From positions 2,417,580 to 2,481,579 of the forward strand of contig NZ_AP023054.1 of the NCBI RefSeq assembly GCF_019703835.1: 64,000 nt of DNA, written 5' to 3'. The stretch is from Thaumasiovibrio subtropicus. Lineage in GTDB: Bacteria > Pseudomonadota > Gammaproteobacteria > Enterobacterales > Vibrionaceae. The position numbers and the translations under genes were made by a program. The notes beneath the pieces are model-generated. The model had not been told where the DNA came from. It made no database searches and saw nothing but the letters and a program-made list of their open reading frames with translations. The first letter of the stretch is position 1; each line of letters starts with the position of its first letter. Below are positions 1-9,100 of the stretch, one piece after another.

Positions 1-2337
1 GTCAGCAACTTCTGCGTAACGACGACGCGCTTGAGGACGGTCATACTGAGAGAAAGCTGTTTGCTTAGTCGGGTTGTCGTTCGCGTTGTAACGAACAACG
101 TTAGAGATAAGCATTGCGTTCGCCATACCGTGTGGTAGGTGGAACTCAGCACCGATCTTGTGCGCCATTGAGTGACAAACACCTAGGAAGGCATTCGCAA
201 ACGCAATACCAGCAATCGTTGCCGCGTTGTGGACTTTCTCACGAGCGATTGGGTCTTTCGCACCGTTCGCATAGCTTGATGGTAGGTAATCTTTCAGCAT
301 GCGAAGTGCTTGTAAAGCTTGACCATCAGAGTATTCGTTAGCAAGCACTGACACGTAAGCTTCTAGTGCGTGAGTAACGGCATCGTAACCACCGAACGCA
401 GTTAGAGACTTAGGCATGTTCATTACTAAGTTTGCATCAACGATCGCCATTTGCGGCGTTAGCTCGTAGTCAGCAAGTGGGTATTTAGCACCCGTCTTGT
501 CATCAGTAACAACCGCAAACGGCGTCACTTCTGAACCTGTACCTGAAGTGGTAGTGATACATACCAACTCAGCTTTCTGGCCCATTTTAGGGAACTTGTA
601 GATACGCTTACGAATATCCATGAAGCGCATTGCTAGCTCTTCGAAGTGTGTATTCGGGTGCTCGTACATTACCCACATGATTTTCGCAGCATCCATTGGT
701 GAACCACCACCAAGAGCAAGGATTACGTCAGGCTGGAAGCTCTGCATTGCTGCAGCACCTTTCTCAACAACAGAAAGTGTTGGATCCGCCTCTACTTCGA
801 AGAATGTTTGTACTTCCATGCCTTGCGCTTTAAGCAAAGCAACAACTTCATCAGAGTAACCGTTGTTAAATAGGAAACGGTCAGTGACAACGAACGCACG
901 TTTCTTACCTTCTAGGTCGCCCAGTGCTACTGGCAAGCTACCACGACGGAAGTAAACAGATTTTGGAAGTTTGTGCCACAGCATGTTTTCAGCTCGCTTC
1001 GCTACAGTTTTCTTGTTGATTAGGTGCTTAGGACCTACGTTCTCAGAGATAGAGTTACCACCCCATGAACCACAACCCAAGGTTAGAGACGGTGCAACGT
1101 TAAAGTTGTATAGGTCACCGATACCACCGTGAGTCGTAGGAATGTTAACAAGAATACGAGCAGTTTTTAGCTTGTCACCGAAGTAGCGAATACGATCTTC
1201 GTTGCTATCTTGGTCTGTGTATAGACCAGAGGTGTGACCGATACCACCGATTTCAACCATGGTTACTGCTTGAGCAACGGCATCTTCGAAATCGTCAGCA
1301 CGGAATAGACCCAATGTTGGAGACAGCTTCTCATGTGCGAATGCATCGTCGTAAGAGACTTTGTCCAAACCTTCACCAACAAGTACTTTGGTGTCAGTTG
1401 GTACAGATACGCCTGCCATTTCAGCGATAGCTGCTGCAGGCTGACCTACGATCTTCGCGTTTAGGTTACCGTCGATAAGGAGTACTTTACGTACTTTGTC
1501 AGCTTCTGCTTTGCTTAGTACATAGGCTTTGTGAGAAGCAAAACGCTCTTTTACTTCCTCATACACAGAATCAACAACGATTGCAGCCTGCTCAGAAGCA
1601 CAAACAACACCGTTATCGAATGTCTTAGACATCAGGATAGAGGCAACAGCACGCTTGATATCAGCCGTTTCATCGATAACAACAGGTACGTTACCTGCAC
1701 CTACACCGATAGCTGGCTTACCAGAAGAGTATGCCGCTTTAACCATACCAGGACCACCCGTCGCCAAGATTAGGTTAATGTCTTCATGCTTCATTAGCGC
1801 GTTTGAAAGCTCTACTGAAGGCTCGTCGATCCAACCGATGATATCTTTTGGTGCACCTGCTTCAATAGCAGCATCTAGAACGAGTTTAGCAGCATCGTTT
1901 GTTGAGTTTTTCGCACGTGGGTGTGGCGAGAAGATGATACCGTTACGAGTCTTCAGAGAGATAAGAGATTTGAAGATCGCGGTAGAAGTAGGGTTGGTTG
2001 TTGGGACGATACCACAGATGATACCAACTGGCTCTGCGATAGTGATAGTGCCGAACTCGTCGTTCTCTTCAAGCACACCACAGGTTTTCTCGTCCTTGTA
2101 CTTGTTGTAGATAAATTCTGATGCGAAGTGGTTTTTGATTACCTTATCTTCAACAATACCCATTCCTGACTCTTCCACAGCTTGCTGTGCTAGAGGAATA
2201 CGGGCGTTGTTTGCAGCCAGAGAAGCGGCGCGGAAGATCTTGTCAACTTGCTCTTGCGAGTAAGTTGCAAATTCGCGTTGCGCTTTCTTTACGCGTGCAA
2301 TCATTGCATCCAATTCAGCCACATTAGTAACAGGCAT
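1..2337 (-). CDS. adhE: Bifunctional acetaldehyde-CoA/alcohol dehydrogenase AdhE (3' end outside window)
   Basis: This is the fermentative enzyme that reduces acetyl-CoA through acetaldehyde to ethanol with NADH. The ATG lies at 2337-2335 and the start MPVTNVAELDAM is the usual AdhE N-terminus. The N-terminal aldehyde dehydrogenase half comes first and the iron-dependent alcohol dehydrogenase half follows. The frame is open for 779 codons to the window edge and ends in TAFSQYDRPQARRRYAEVAD, a conserved stretch close to the C-terminus, so about 110 residues of a roughly 890-residue protein are missing. Such proteins usually assemble into spirosomes (family knowledge). It is divergent from the MarC-type gene across a 627-bp AT-rich spacer carrying an FNR-like box, which fits anaerobic control. 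Identity is very secure. Confidence 0.97.
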   Translation of the reverse strand, partial: MPVTNVAELDAMIARVKKAQREFATYSQEQVDKIFRAASLAANNARIPLAQQAVEESGMGIVEDKVIKNHFASEFIYNKYKDEKTCGVLEENDEFGTITIAEPVGIICGIVPTTNPTSTAIFKSLISLKTRNGIIFSPHPRAKNSTNDAAKLVLDAAIEAGAPKDIIGWIDEPSVELSNALMKHEDINLILATGGPGMVKAAYSSGKPAIGVGAGNVPVVIDETADIKRAVASILMSKTFDNGVVCASEQAAIVVDSVYEEVKERFASHKAYVLSKAEADKVRKVLLIDGNLNAKIVGQPAAAIAEMAGVSVPTDTKVLVGEGLDKVSYDDAFAHEKLSPTLGLFRADDFEDAVAQAVTMVEIGGIGHTSGLYTDQDSNEDRIRYFGDKLKTARILVNIPTTHGGIGDLYNFNVAPSLTLGCGSWGGNSISENVGPKHLINKKTVAKRAENMLWHKLPKSVYFRRGSLPVALGDLEGKKRAFVVTDRFLFNNGYSDEVVALLKAQGMEVQTFFEVEADPTLSVVEKGAAAMQSFQPDVILALGGGSPMDAAKIMWVMYEHPNTHFEELAMRFMDIRKRIYKFPKMGQKAELVCITTTSGTGSEVTPFAVVTDDKTGAKYPLADYELTPQMAIVDANLVMNMPKSLTAFGGYDAVTHALEAYVSVLANEYSDGQALQALRMLKDYLPSSYANGAKDPIAREKVHNAATIAGIAFANAFLGVCHSMAHKIGAEFHLPHGMANAMLISNVVRYNANDNPTKQTAFSQYDRPQARRRYAEVAD

Positions 2338-2964
2338 AGTTAACTCCTAACTTAAATTAAAAACGTTTTAGTAAGACGGCTGCTCACATTCGCCTTAGCG
2401 AAGTACATTGTATGTTAACGAGCTTTGTAGCACATCATCTTAGTAAATTGTTTTCGGGATCGATTATAGCGAGAGCGTTAACAAAAATGTTGATACAGAT
2501 CACTTTCGGTATTTTTTTGATAGAAAAATTACACCCAGACACCTGAACGTCGATATTTTGCGCAATCGTTGCTCTTTTGTTAATCAAAACAAATTTAGCT
2601 TATTAAAACAGTTACTTATGAATCTATCCATCTGAAATGGTATTCTATTTTTGTAGAAAAATTACAAGATATTTTTACAAAAAGATTCGTCAAAAATTCA
2701 TCATACAGATTTTTAACCTTCATTTGTAATACAATTAACTTTTAGAGCCAGTTCAAATATTACTTTTATCAATGAGTCATTATCGACACTGTCGCTATGG
2801 GATAGGCAATTCGATTAACGAATAATTTACCTTCAATTAATGAATCCAAACTGGGATTGAATACATTAGTTTTCCTAAGGAATTAGCGATAAAAAATTGA
2901 GTGGCGCGATGTTAATGTTCGACTAGAATGTGCCTCGTTCCGTTTCATTCACCGAGTAGATATC
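2338..2964. other. AT-rich intergenic region between adhE and the ychE-type gene
   Basis: No gene is apparent in this 627-bp spacer. It must contain the divergent promoters of adhE and the MarC-type gene. It holds an FNR-like box at 2490-2503 and an A/T-rich imperfect inverted repeat, with TTTTTGTA near 2649 facing TACAAAAA near 2675. Its length suggests complex control of adhE. Confidence 0.7.
2490..2503 (-). promoter_or_regulatory. Putative FNR-type binding site upstream of adhE
   Basis: The sequence TTGATACAGATCAC matches the FNR consensus TTGAT-N4-ATCAA at nine of ten defined positions. It lies about 153 bp upstream of the adhE start. The CRP consensus fits less well. Oxygen-responsive control of adhE is plausible but inferred. 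Confidence 0.5.
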
Positions 2965-3609
2965 ATGCAAGCTTTAGAAATCGCGATATTCGTGCAATTT
3001 TTCGTTGGTTTAATTGCTGCGGTTAATCCGATAGGCATTATGCCAATCTTTGTTTCATTGACTGGGCATATGTCGCCCGCTGACCGAAACAAAACCGCTT
3101 ACACAGCGAGCATCGCTGTGGCTATCATTCTAGCTGTTTCACTTATTGCTGGTCAGATGCTTTTAGACATCTTTAGCATCTCACTCGATTCATTTCGTGT
3201 TGCTGGCGGTATATTGCTGCTCAGTATCGCTTTTTCTATGATGAGCGGTAAACTTGGTGAAGATAAACAAAATAAGCAAGAAGAAACGGAGTCAATCAGC
3301 CGTGAACAAGTGGGCGTCGTACCGTTAGCCATGCCCTTGATGGCCGGGCCTGGTGCGATAAGTTCGACAATCGTTTACGGTGCGCGTCACCCAGGTCCCA
3401 TCAGCACACTAGGCCTTATCGCAACCATTGTCCTATTTGCTGTTGGGTGTTGGTTGCTTTACCGCAGCGCACCACTGATCGTACGCTTTTTGGGACAGAC
3501 GGGCATTAACGTTATCACCCGTATTATGGGCTTGATCCTCGCAGCACTGGGTGTTGAGTTCATCGCCAACGGTCTCAGGGCTTTGTTCCCCGGTCTCGCA
3601 GGTGTTTAA
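2965..3609 (+). CDS. ychE: MarC/YchE family (NAAT-type) inner membrane protein
   Basis: A 214-residue integral membrane protein with about six hydrophobic segments. It begins with the family's hallmark (LIAAVNPIGIMPIFVSLT) and has the second internal repeat around PLAMPLMAGPGAISS. These features place it in the MarC/UPF0056 family; YchE is the member found beside adhE in enterics and vibrios. Members were once called antibiotic resistance or amino-acid transport proteins, but the substrate is uncertain, so no transport activity is asserted. The ATG is chosen because the N-terminal helix begins there and the stop is followed by a strong terminator. It is divergent from adhE. Confidence 0.88.
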   Translation: MQALEIAIFVQFFVGLIAAVNPIGIMPIFVSLTGHMSPADRNKTAYTASIAVAIILAVSLIAGQMLLDIFSISLDSFRVAGGILLLSIAFSMMSGKLGEDKQNKQEETESISREQVGVVPLAMPLMAGPGAISSTIVYGARHPGPISTLGLIATIVLFAVGCWLLYRSAPLIVRFLGQTGINVITRIMGLILAALGVEFIANGLRALFPGLAGV

Positions 3610-3626
3610 TTACACTCGACTCACGA

Positions 3627-3653
3627 AAAACGGCGCTCTATGCGCCGTTTTTA
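3627..3653 (+). terminator. Rho-independent terminator after ychE-type gene
   Basis: Perfect 8-bp stem AACGGCGC/GCGCCGTT with a 5-nt loop, flanked by A's on the left and a T run on the right. It can work in both directions and also sits downstream of the convergent HDOD gene. Confidence 0.9.
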
Positions 3654-3682
3654 TTAATGAATCACAGGTACAGGTGTTTAGA

Positions 3683-4504
3683 TTAGACAATTTGCTCTGC
3701 CATACTGCGACCTTGTCCACGCGCTTCATCAAGGACACCAACAATATCATTGCTCAACGCTAAACGACGCACATCATCATTACTATCGACAAAGCTCGTT
3801 TTGTCCTCGTCTTCGAAATCATCCCATTTCTGATTCACTTCATAAGCAAAATGCAGTGCAGTCGCCATCTTAGGATCTTTCTCAGCCTTTTCTGGCTCAA
3901 GATAATGCTCAATGCTGTCTACCAATTGCGGGGCAAACTTCCAAGCGACCGCCAGCTTCGCACCTAACTCTGGCGCGGTAATACCCAGAACGTCCGATTG
4001 TGCCGAGATTTTTTCTTCGCCCTTCTCGACACGCTGCACGATTTGCATCGCTTCTTCTTCTGCCAAGGTATGAATCATGAGCTCGCCGATATTGTGTAGC
4101 ATCCCAGCGGTGAACGCTTGATTGCCGTCTAAACCCGCTTTCTTCGCGACGTTACTGGCGATCGTTGCGATTTCAAAGGTGTCATTCCAGTAAACGGACA
4201 TATCGAGCCCTTTCACTTTAGGAAACGCACTCACGAGTACAGAAACAACGAGTAGTGTTCTGATCGGTTCAACGCCCAAACGGATCACCGCTTCGTCTAC
4301 AGAAGCAATCGTACGACTACGACCAAAGTGTGCGGAGTTAGACATACGCAAAATACGTGCACTGACTACCTGCTCCATTGAGATTTTTTTTGATAGCTGC
4401 ATCAAGTCAACTTCTTCCTGATTCACCATCTCAACCAATTCTTGCAGTACTTTAGGGATTTTGGGCAATTCATTGACCCGAGAAAGCATCGCCGACGCGC
4501 TCAT
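3683..4504 (-). CDS. HDOD domain protein
   Basis: A 273-residue cytoplasmic protein made mainly of one HDOD domain (about residues 8-210), a non-catalytic relative of HD phosphohydrolases. The N-terminal ELPKIPKVLQEL and the LSKKISMEQVVSARILRMSNSAHFG region are typical. Where catalytic HD proteins carry His-Asp, this one reads MLHNIGE, as usual for HDOD. The C-terminal 60 residues are acidic and unrecognised. HDOD proteins act in signalling in vibrios, often with c-di-GMP or chemotaxis networks, but no partner is encoded next to it. It ends convergently with the ychE-type gene across a shared terminator. Family assignment is firm, function unknown. Confidence 0.85.
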   Translation of the reverse strand: MSASAMLSRVNELPKIPKVLQELVEMVNQEEVDLMQLSKKISMEQVVSARILRMSNSAHFGRSRTIASVDEAVIRLGVEPIRTLLVVSVLVSAFPKVKGLDMSVYWNDTFEIATIASNVAKKAGLDGNQAFTAGMLHNIGELMIHTLAEEEAMQIVQRVEKGEEKISAQSDVLGITAPELGAKLAVAWKFAPQLVDSIEHYLEPEKAEKDPKMATALHFAYEVNQKWDDFEDEDKTSFVDSNDDVRRLALSNDIVGVLDEARGQGRSMAEQIV

Positions 4505-4631
4505 ATGTCACTCCTCTGAGATAGAATCTTATAAAATCACTATAGGACATATTTAGGAAAGTAACGGAAAAATTGTAATTTTTATATGGGATTAAGTCTT
4601 ATTTACTAGGCACAATTTTGTCGTAAACAAG

Positions 4632-4656
4632 AAAAAGCCGGGAAAGATCCCGGCTT
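4632..4656 (-). terminator. Terminator downstream of cysS
   Basis: Perfect 9-bp stem AAGCCGGGA/TCCCGGCTT with a 4-nt loop. On the minus strand it is followed by a T-rich tract (the A run at 4632-4636), directly downstream of the cysS stop. Confidence 0.88.
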
Positions 4657-4679
4657 GAAAGGAATAGATTGATGGATTG

Positions 4680-6059
4680 CTACTTACGCGTCCACGTCGT
4701 GCCCTGAGGGCTCTCCTGCAGCACAATGCCCATTTCGGTCAACTTATCACGAGCGGCATCTGCGGCGGCCCAGTCTTTCGCTGCCCTAGCTGTGACACGT
4801 TGCTCGATCAGCGCTTCAATTTCAGCGACATCGTCTCCTTGCGCCGCATCACCTTGTAAGAATGATTCTGCATCTTGCTCAAGCAAGCCAAGTACGCCAG
4901 CAAGCTCACGTAGACGGGCACCTAGCGCCGAAGCCGCTGCTAAATCTTCCGTTTTTAGCTTATTAACGTCTCGCGCAATATCAAACAGTACCGAGTAAGC
5001 TTCTGGTGTGTTGAAGTCATCATCCATTGCTTCTTTAAAGCGTGTCACAAACTCTTCACCACCGGCAGCTTCAACATGATCAAGGCCACGAAGCGACGTG
5101 TATAAACGCTCCAGTGCTGAACGCGCCTGATTTAAGTTATCTTCGCTGTAGTTTAGCTGGCTACGATAGTGACCAGACATCAAGAAATAACGCACTGTCT
5201 CAGCGTCGTAATGGTTCAATACATCGCGAATCGTGAAGAAATTTCCTAGTGACTTAGACATCTTTTCACGATCAACCATCACCATGCCGCTATGCATCCA
5301 AGTATTGACATAATCGGTGCCATGCGCACAGCATGATTGGGCAATTTCATTCTCATGGTGTGGGAACTGAAGATCAGAACCACCACCGTGAATATCAAAA
5401 TGATCGCCAAGAATCGCCGAGTTCATTGCTGAACATTCGATATGCCAACCTGGACGACCTGCACCCCATGGTGACTCCCATGTAGGCTCGCCTGGTTTAG
5501 ACATTTTCCACAATACGAAATCGAGCGGACTGCGTTTAGCGGTTTCAATATCCACTCGTGCACCAGCTTGAAGCTGATCAAGATCTTGCTTCGATAACTT
5601 GCCATACTCGTTGAACTTCGCGACTTCAAACATCACATCACCGTTATCGGCAACGTAAGCAAAACCGCGCGCAATCAATCGCTCAACGAGTGCAATGATT
5701 TCGGCAATAAACTCAGTCGCTCGCGGCTCAATGTCAGGACGCTTGAGGTTTAACGCATCAAAGTCGGCATGCATTTCAGCAATTAAACGTTCAGTTAGAG
5801 ACTCGCAGCTCTCTCCATTCTCATTGGCACGCTTAATAATCTTGTCATCGATATCGGTGATGTTGCGTACGAAGGTGAGGTCGTAACCGCTGTAGCGCAA
5901 GTAGCGCGATACCACATCAAAAGAGACAAAGGTGCGCCCATGCCCAATATGACACAAATCGTAAATTGTCACTCCACACACATACATGCCTACCTTGTTG
6001 GCATGGATTGGCTTAAATTCCTCTTTTTGGCGCGTCAGTGTGTTATAGATCTTCAACAT
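4680..6059 (-). CDS. cysS: Cysteinyl-tRNA synthetase
   Basis: Class I aminoacyl-tRNA synthetase that charges tRNA-Cys with cysteine using ATP. At 459 residues it is full length (the E. coli enzyme is 461). The HIGH signature appears in [10 protein letters not shown] near residue 40, and KMSKS in [10 protein letters not shown] near residue 265. Zinc ligands typical of CysS are visible in [14 protein letters not shown] and HHENEIAQ. The C-terminal part carries the anticodon-binding region. The gene is monocistronic with its own terminator. Divergently upstream lies ppiB, as in other vibrios, but here a repeat element occupies the spacer. Confidence 0.98.
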   Translation of the reverse strand: MLKIYNTLTRQKEEFKPIHANKVGMYVCGVTIYDLCHIGHGRTFVSFDVVSRYLRYSGYDLTFVRNITDIDDKIIKRANENGESCESLTERLIAEMHADFDALNLKRPDIEPRATEFIAEIIALVERLIARGFAYVADNGDVMFEVAKFNEYGKLSKQDLDQLQAGARVDIETAKRSPLDFVLWKMSKPGEPTWESPWGAGRPGWHIECSAMNSAILGDHFDIHGGGSDLQFPHHENEIAQSCCAHGTDYVNTWMHSGMVMVDREKMSKSLGNFFTIRDVLNHYDAETVRYFLMSGHYRSQLNYSEDNLNQARSALERLYTSLRGLDHVEAAGGEEFVTRFKEAMDDDFNTPEAYSVLFDIARDVNKLKTEDLAAASALGARLRELAGVLGLLEQDAESFLQGDAAQGDDVAEIEALIEQRVTARAAKDWAAADAARDKLTEMGIVLQESPQGTTWTRK

Positions 6060-6140
6060 ATTTCTTCATGACTCTATGGTTGATGGAATGACAATTTGTT
6101 CTGGGTATAACTCTCGCCTCTTCAAAATGCTTCACTAACA

Positions 6141-6192
6141 GCGAGCCTTAAAACACTCACTGCACGAGCACCTTAAGATAGCCCAAGTGTAA
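6141..6192 (-). repeat. Degenerate partial copy of the 263-276-bp repeat element
   Basis: Read on the minus strand, this stretch (AAGGTGCTCGTGCAGTGAG and following bases) aligns with the first ~50 bp of the element at 6324 (AAGGTGCTTGTTCAGTGAG). The terminal TATACTC is decayed to TACACTT. Probably a truncated remnant beside the longer copy. Confidence 0.5.
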
Positions 6193-6323
6193 TCAGCAAT
6201 TACACCCGTTCTGACGGGGGATCGCAAGCAAAACTCCGTCCGCCAGCCAGAAAAAAGTGACGGTGCTGATCTTTTATCCGTCCAACCCCACCAAACGAGG
6301 CGAATGCAACCACAAGATTGGCT

Positions 6324-6586
6324 TATACTCAGCCACCTCAAGGTGCTTGTTCAGTGAGGGTTTCTAGGTTTGCCATCGGGGCACGGCTTTGAAGATATAG
6401 TGGACTACATCAAAAGCAGTAACAAAGGTGGCAAGCTAAGAAAACTCGCCCTTTGGGAAGCGACTAGCGCCCCGATTTCTGCGTTAAAGGTGTTCAAAAG
6501 AGGGAAACCATTCCTTCACACCTTTGCCTTGAACTCAACACGCTAGTTTGCTTCTGAATCCTGCATCTTGAGGTAGCTTGAGTATA
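6324..6586 (+). repeat. MITE-like element with terminal inverted repeats (copy 1)
   Basis: The element is bounded by TATACTCAGCCACCTCAAG on the left and, inverted on the right, TATACTCAAGCTACCTCAAG. It has no coding capacity. It matches, over its whole length and in reverse orientation, the element at 23425-23700. Shared interior blocks include GCGACTAGCGCCCCGATTTC and CATTCCTTCACACCTT. The size, terminal inverted repeats and lack of ORF suggest a non-autonomous mobile element. No target-site duplication is obvious. Confidence 0.8.
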
Positions 6587-6651
6587 TGTTCCCCTTCAGG
6601 TTACTATTTAAGACCAAGCTATAGATCAACACTTCTCAGAAGGATATTTAA

Positions 6652-7149
6652 ATGGTTACGCTGCACACCACTTTTGGTGATATTAAAATTGCACTTAACA
6701 GTGAAAAAGCACCTGAAACTTGTGCGAACTTCCTACAATACTGCCGTGACGGTTTCTATAACGAGACGCTATTTCACCGTGTCATCGACGGCTTTATGGT
6801 CCAAGGCGGCGGCATGACTTCTGGCCTTGTTGAGAAAGAGACTCGCGCGCCAATCAAAAACGAAGCGAACAACGGTCTCCAAAACAAAACGGGTACGATT
6901 GCCATGGCACGTACTATGGAGCCGCACTCTGCGAGCTCACAGTTCTTTATCAACGTTAACGACAACGACTTCCTCAACTTCAAAGCTGAGAATGCACAAG
7001 GCTGGGGCTACTGTGTGTTCGGTGAAGTGGTAGAAGGTATGGATGTTGTCAACAAAATCAAAGGTGTGGCAACGGGCAACTACGGTTACGTTCACCAAGA
7101 CGTTCCTGTAGAGGAAGTACTGATTAACAGCGTCACTGTTGAAGAGTAA
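6652..7149 (+). CDS. ppiB: Peptidyl-prolyl cis-trans isomerase B (cyclophilin)
   Basis: A 165-residue cytoplasmic cyclophilin that catalyses proline cis-trans isomerisation during protein folding. The whole protein is one cyclophilin domain. Diagnostic stretches are [14 protein letters not shown] (catalytic Arg and Phe/Met region near residue 43), [16 protein letters not shown], and [17 protein letters not shown]. There is no signal peptide, which distinguishes it from periplasmic PpiA. The start is preceded by an AGAAGGA ribosome-binding site. lpxH follows after 59 bp containing a perfect hairpin. Confidence 0.97.
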   Translation: MVTLHTTFGDIKIALNSEKAPETCANFLQYCRDGFYNETLFHRVIDGFMVQGGGMTSGLVEKETRAPIKNEANNGLQNKTGTIAMARTMEPHSASSQFFINVNDNDFLNFKAENAQGWGYCVFGEVVEGMDVVNKIKGVATGNYGYVHQDVPVEEVLINSVTVEE

Positions 7150-7160
7150 TCCGCCTTTAC

Positions 7161-7184
7161 TCAGGGCAACATGCGTTGCCCTGA
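7161..7184 (+). other. Perfect hairpin between ppiB and lpxH
   Basis: TCAGGGCAAC and GTTGCCCTGA form a 10-bp perfect stem with an ATGC loop. No T run follows, so it is not a standard terminator. It could protect the ppiB mRNA end or attenuate read-through into lpxH. Confidence 0.55.
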
Positions 7185-7208
7185 TACTCATGACTAGCAC
7201 TCTTTAAA

Positions 7209-7934
7209 ATGAATACATACTTTATTGCCGATCTCCACCTTAGTGATTCTCGCCCCGATATTACCGCCTGCTTCCTGCATTTTATGCGCGATATGACAGC
7301 GAAAAAGCCTGACGCTCTCTACGTCCTCGGAGATCTTTTCGAGATGTGGATTGGCGATGACGAAACAAATCCGTTTTTAGAAACCATCAAAACGGCTTTT
7401 AAAGCCTTCACTGACACCGGTATTCCTTGCTACTACATCCATGGGAACCGGGATTTTATGATTGGTAAGCGTTTTGCCAAAGAGACGGGCATGACCCTTT
7501 TGGATGAGCATACTGTGATTGATCTGTATGGCACACCCACTCTTATCCTCCACGGTGACACCTTGTGCCTCGGTGATGAGCAATATCAAAAGTACCGAAA
7601 GCGTGTCCACCAGCCATGGCTACAATGGCTTTTTATGCGGTTACCCCTCGCCTATCGGGTAAAAATTGGCAACAAGATTCGCGCCAGTAGCGGTAAAACA
7701 AAGCAAACGAAATCATTGAACATTATGGATGTCACCCTTGATGAGGTTGAGCGACGATTCCAGTTCCATAATGTCGCTCATATGATTCATGGCCACACCC
7801 ACCGTCCCAACATTCATCAACATCAATTCGGTGAGCGCATCGTGCTCGGTGATTGGTACGAGCAGGGTTCAGTGCTCAAATGCAGTGACAATGGTGAGAA
7901 AGCCCTCATGTCGTTGGCGTTTGAAACCCAGTAA
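7209..7934 (+). CDS. lpxH: UDP-2,3-diacylglucosamine diphosphatase
   Basis: Metallophosphoesterase of lipid A synthesis. It hydrolyses UDP-2,3-diacylglucosamine to lipid X and UMP at the inner face of the membrane. The 241-residue length is normal. The calcineurin-like metal motifs are all present: ADLHLSDSRP near residue 8, LGDLFE near residue 41, HGNRDF near residue 79, LHGD near residue 114 and HGHTHRP near residue 196. Adjacency to ppiB is the usual gamma-proteobacterial arrangement. A bidirectional terminator follows. Confidence 0.97.
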   Translation: MNTYFIADLHLSDSRPDITACFLHFMRDMTAKKPDALYVLGDLFEMWIGDDETNPFLETIKTAFKAFTDTGIPCYYIHGNRDFMIGKRFAKETGMTLLDEHTVIDLYGTPTLILHGDTLCLGDEQYQKYRKRVHQPWLQWLFMRLPLAYRVKIGNKIRASSGKTKQTKSLNIMDVTLDEVERRFQFHNVAHMIHGHTHRPNIHQHQFGERIVLGDWYEQGSVLKCSDNGEKALMSLAFETQ

Positions 7935-7975
7935 CCCTGTATTGTACATCACTCAAGGAACGTCTGAGCAATAAC

Positions 7976-7998
7976 AAAGAGGCGCTTAACGCCTCTTT
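7976..7998 (+). terminator. Bidirectional terminator between lpxH and TSUP gene
   Basis: Perfect 9-bp stem AAAGAGGCG/CGCCTCTTT with a 5-nt loop, between the convergent lpxH and permease genes. Confidence 0.88.
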
Positions 7999-8002
7999 AA
8001 AC

Positions 8003-8896
8003 TCACGAAGACACGGCTTGCTCAGGCTGCGCACTCCGATCATTCTGCCACGACCTAAACATAGTTACCGCAGTGTAAAGGACAACAAATGCCACTAGCC
8101 ATGCTAAGGTGTCCAAGTCCATCGACTTCACAATAAACACCGCTGCCAAGACTGCAATCGGTCCCGAAATAGCAACAGCAACACTGGCTCGGCTATTGAA
8201 TGCACCTCGCTGAATAAAACTCCCAGCAGAGAAAAAACACAAGAACGCACACGAACACATCATGATCGGAAACGCGGCCAATGGGTTCATTCCTAGTAGG
8301 TAAATCATTGTCATACAGGGTGCGTATAAACCGATGCCAACCGTCATCAAAGCACCAAAAATAAAGTTACCTAAAATGCCAATCAGTAACTTAGTGCCGC
8401 TCAATCCAAGCGCCTCTCCACCAAGCGGGAATAACTCTAATCGGCCTGCAAACATTAATCCGGCAACAATAAGCAAAGCGATGGACATGATCAGTCGAAT
8501 CATCTGTCTATCCAAATTCGCGACAAACCTCGCCCCCACAGTTGCACCTAAACAAGCCGCCGCAATCAAGCTAAATAGTGTCGTACTATCGACATTCACC
8601 GCAGTCAAAAAAAGCAATGACTGAGCAACCGTGGCAAGGGTTGCTTGCGCATTTAAGGTGCCAGGAAGTAACTTATCATCAACCAAATTTAGCTGTTTAT
8701 ACGCTGCGGTTTTAATCGCAAAACTCCCCACGCCTAACGCATCACAGAAGTTAGCAAACCCTCCGATCAACGCAATTGACCACACTTTTGTCTGCGCTTC
8801 CTGCGCGCGTTGCTTACGCCATGCATTAAAAAGCATCGCAATAAACACCGCCCCACCTGCCAGCAACCCCGCCTGCAGAATATGCAACATCGACAT
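8003..8896 (-). CDS. TSUP (TauE/SafE) family membrane permease
   Basis: A 297-residue polytopic membrane protein with about eight hydrophobic segments in two related halves. The motifs GGFANFCDALGVGSFAIKTA and GILGNFIFGALMTVGIGLYAPC have the glycine-rich repeated signature of the TauE/SafE sulfite-exporter superfamily. Family members move sulfur compounds or organic anions, and the substrate cannot be read from sequence. The start used is ATG at 8896; a second ATG two codons on is equally possible, and neither has a strong ribosome-binding site. The gene stands alone and is divergent from the EAL/HDOD gene. Confidence 0.82.
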   Translation of the reverse strand: MSMLHILQAGLLAGGAVFIAMLFNAWRKQRAQEAQTKVWSIALIGGFANFCDALGVGSFAIKTAAYKQLNLVDDKLLPGTLNAQATLATVAQSLLFLTAVNVDSTTLFSLIAAACLGATVGARFVANLDRQMIRLIMSIALLIVAGLMFAGRLELFPLGGEALGLSGTKLLIGILGNFIFGALMTVGIGLYAPCMTMIYLLGMNPLAAFPIMMCSCAFLCFFSAGSFIQRGAFNSRASVAVAISGPIAVLAAVFIVKSMDLDTLAWLVAFVVLYTAVTMFRSWQNDRSAQPEQAVSS

Positions 8897-9100
8897 TAAA
8901 TAACTTACTCGAATTAAAAAAGTGCGCTATTGTGATCAAGTTGGCATTTGTAGGCAATAATCTAAATCAACTAAACATCCTTTTGGCTGCTAAATCCTGT
9001 TACAATCTTTTGCACTCCGTTAAAAAATCCGGCAGAAGGACTAGGGTTATTAGCCACTTAGGTTAACTACCTGTTGTTATCCTTAAAGGTTCAACAAACA

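Larger units (their letters stand above)
6060..6651. other. Intergenic region cysS-ppiB carrying repeat elements
   Basis: The 592-bp spacer has no convincing gene. It holds a 263-bp element with terminal inverted repeats (6324-6586) and, on the cysS side, a degenerate fragment of one end of the same family (6141-6192). The divergent cysS and ppiB promoters must sit in the remainder. Confidence 0.7.

Noticed and set aside
2577..2592. Rex-like site (TTGTT...AACAA) upstream of adhE
   Set aside because: The half-sites are 6 bp apart rather than the 8 expected for Rex, so the match is probably chance in AT-rich DNA.
6135..6341. 68-codon minus-strand ORF between cysS and ppiB
   Set aside because: It lies across the repeat remnant and the start of the MITE-like element; coding is unlikely.
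8897..9100. Possible c-di-GMP riboswitch ahead of the EAL-HDOD gene
   Set aside because: The conserved GEMM blocks were looked for and not found; only an ordinary spacer is seen.
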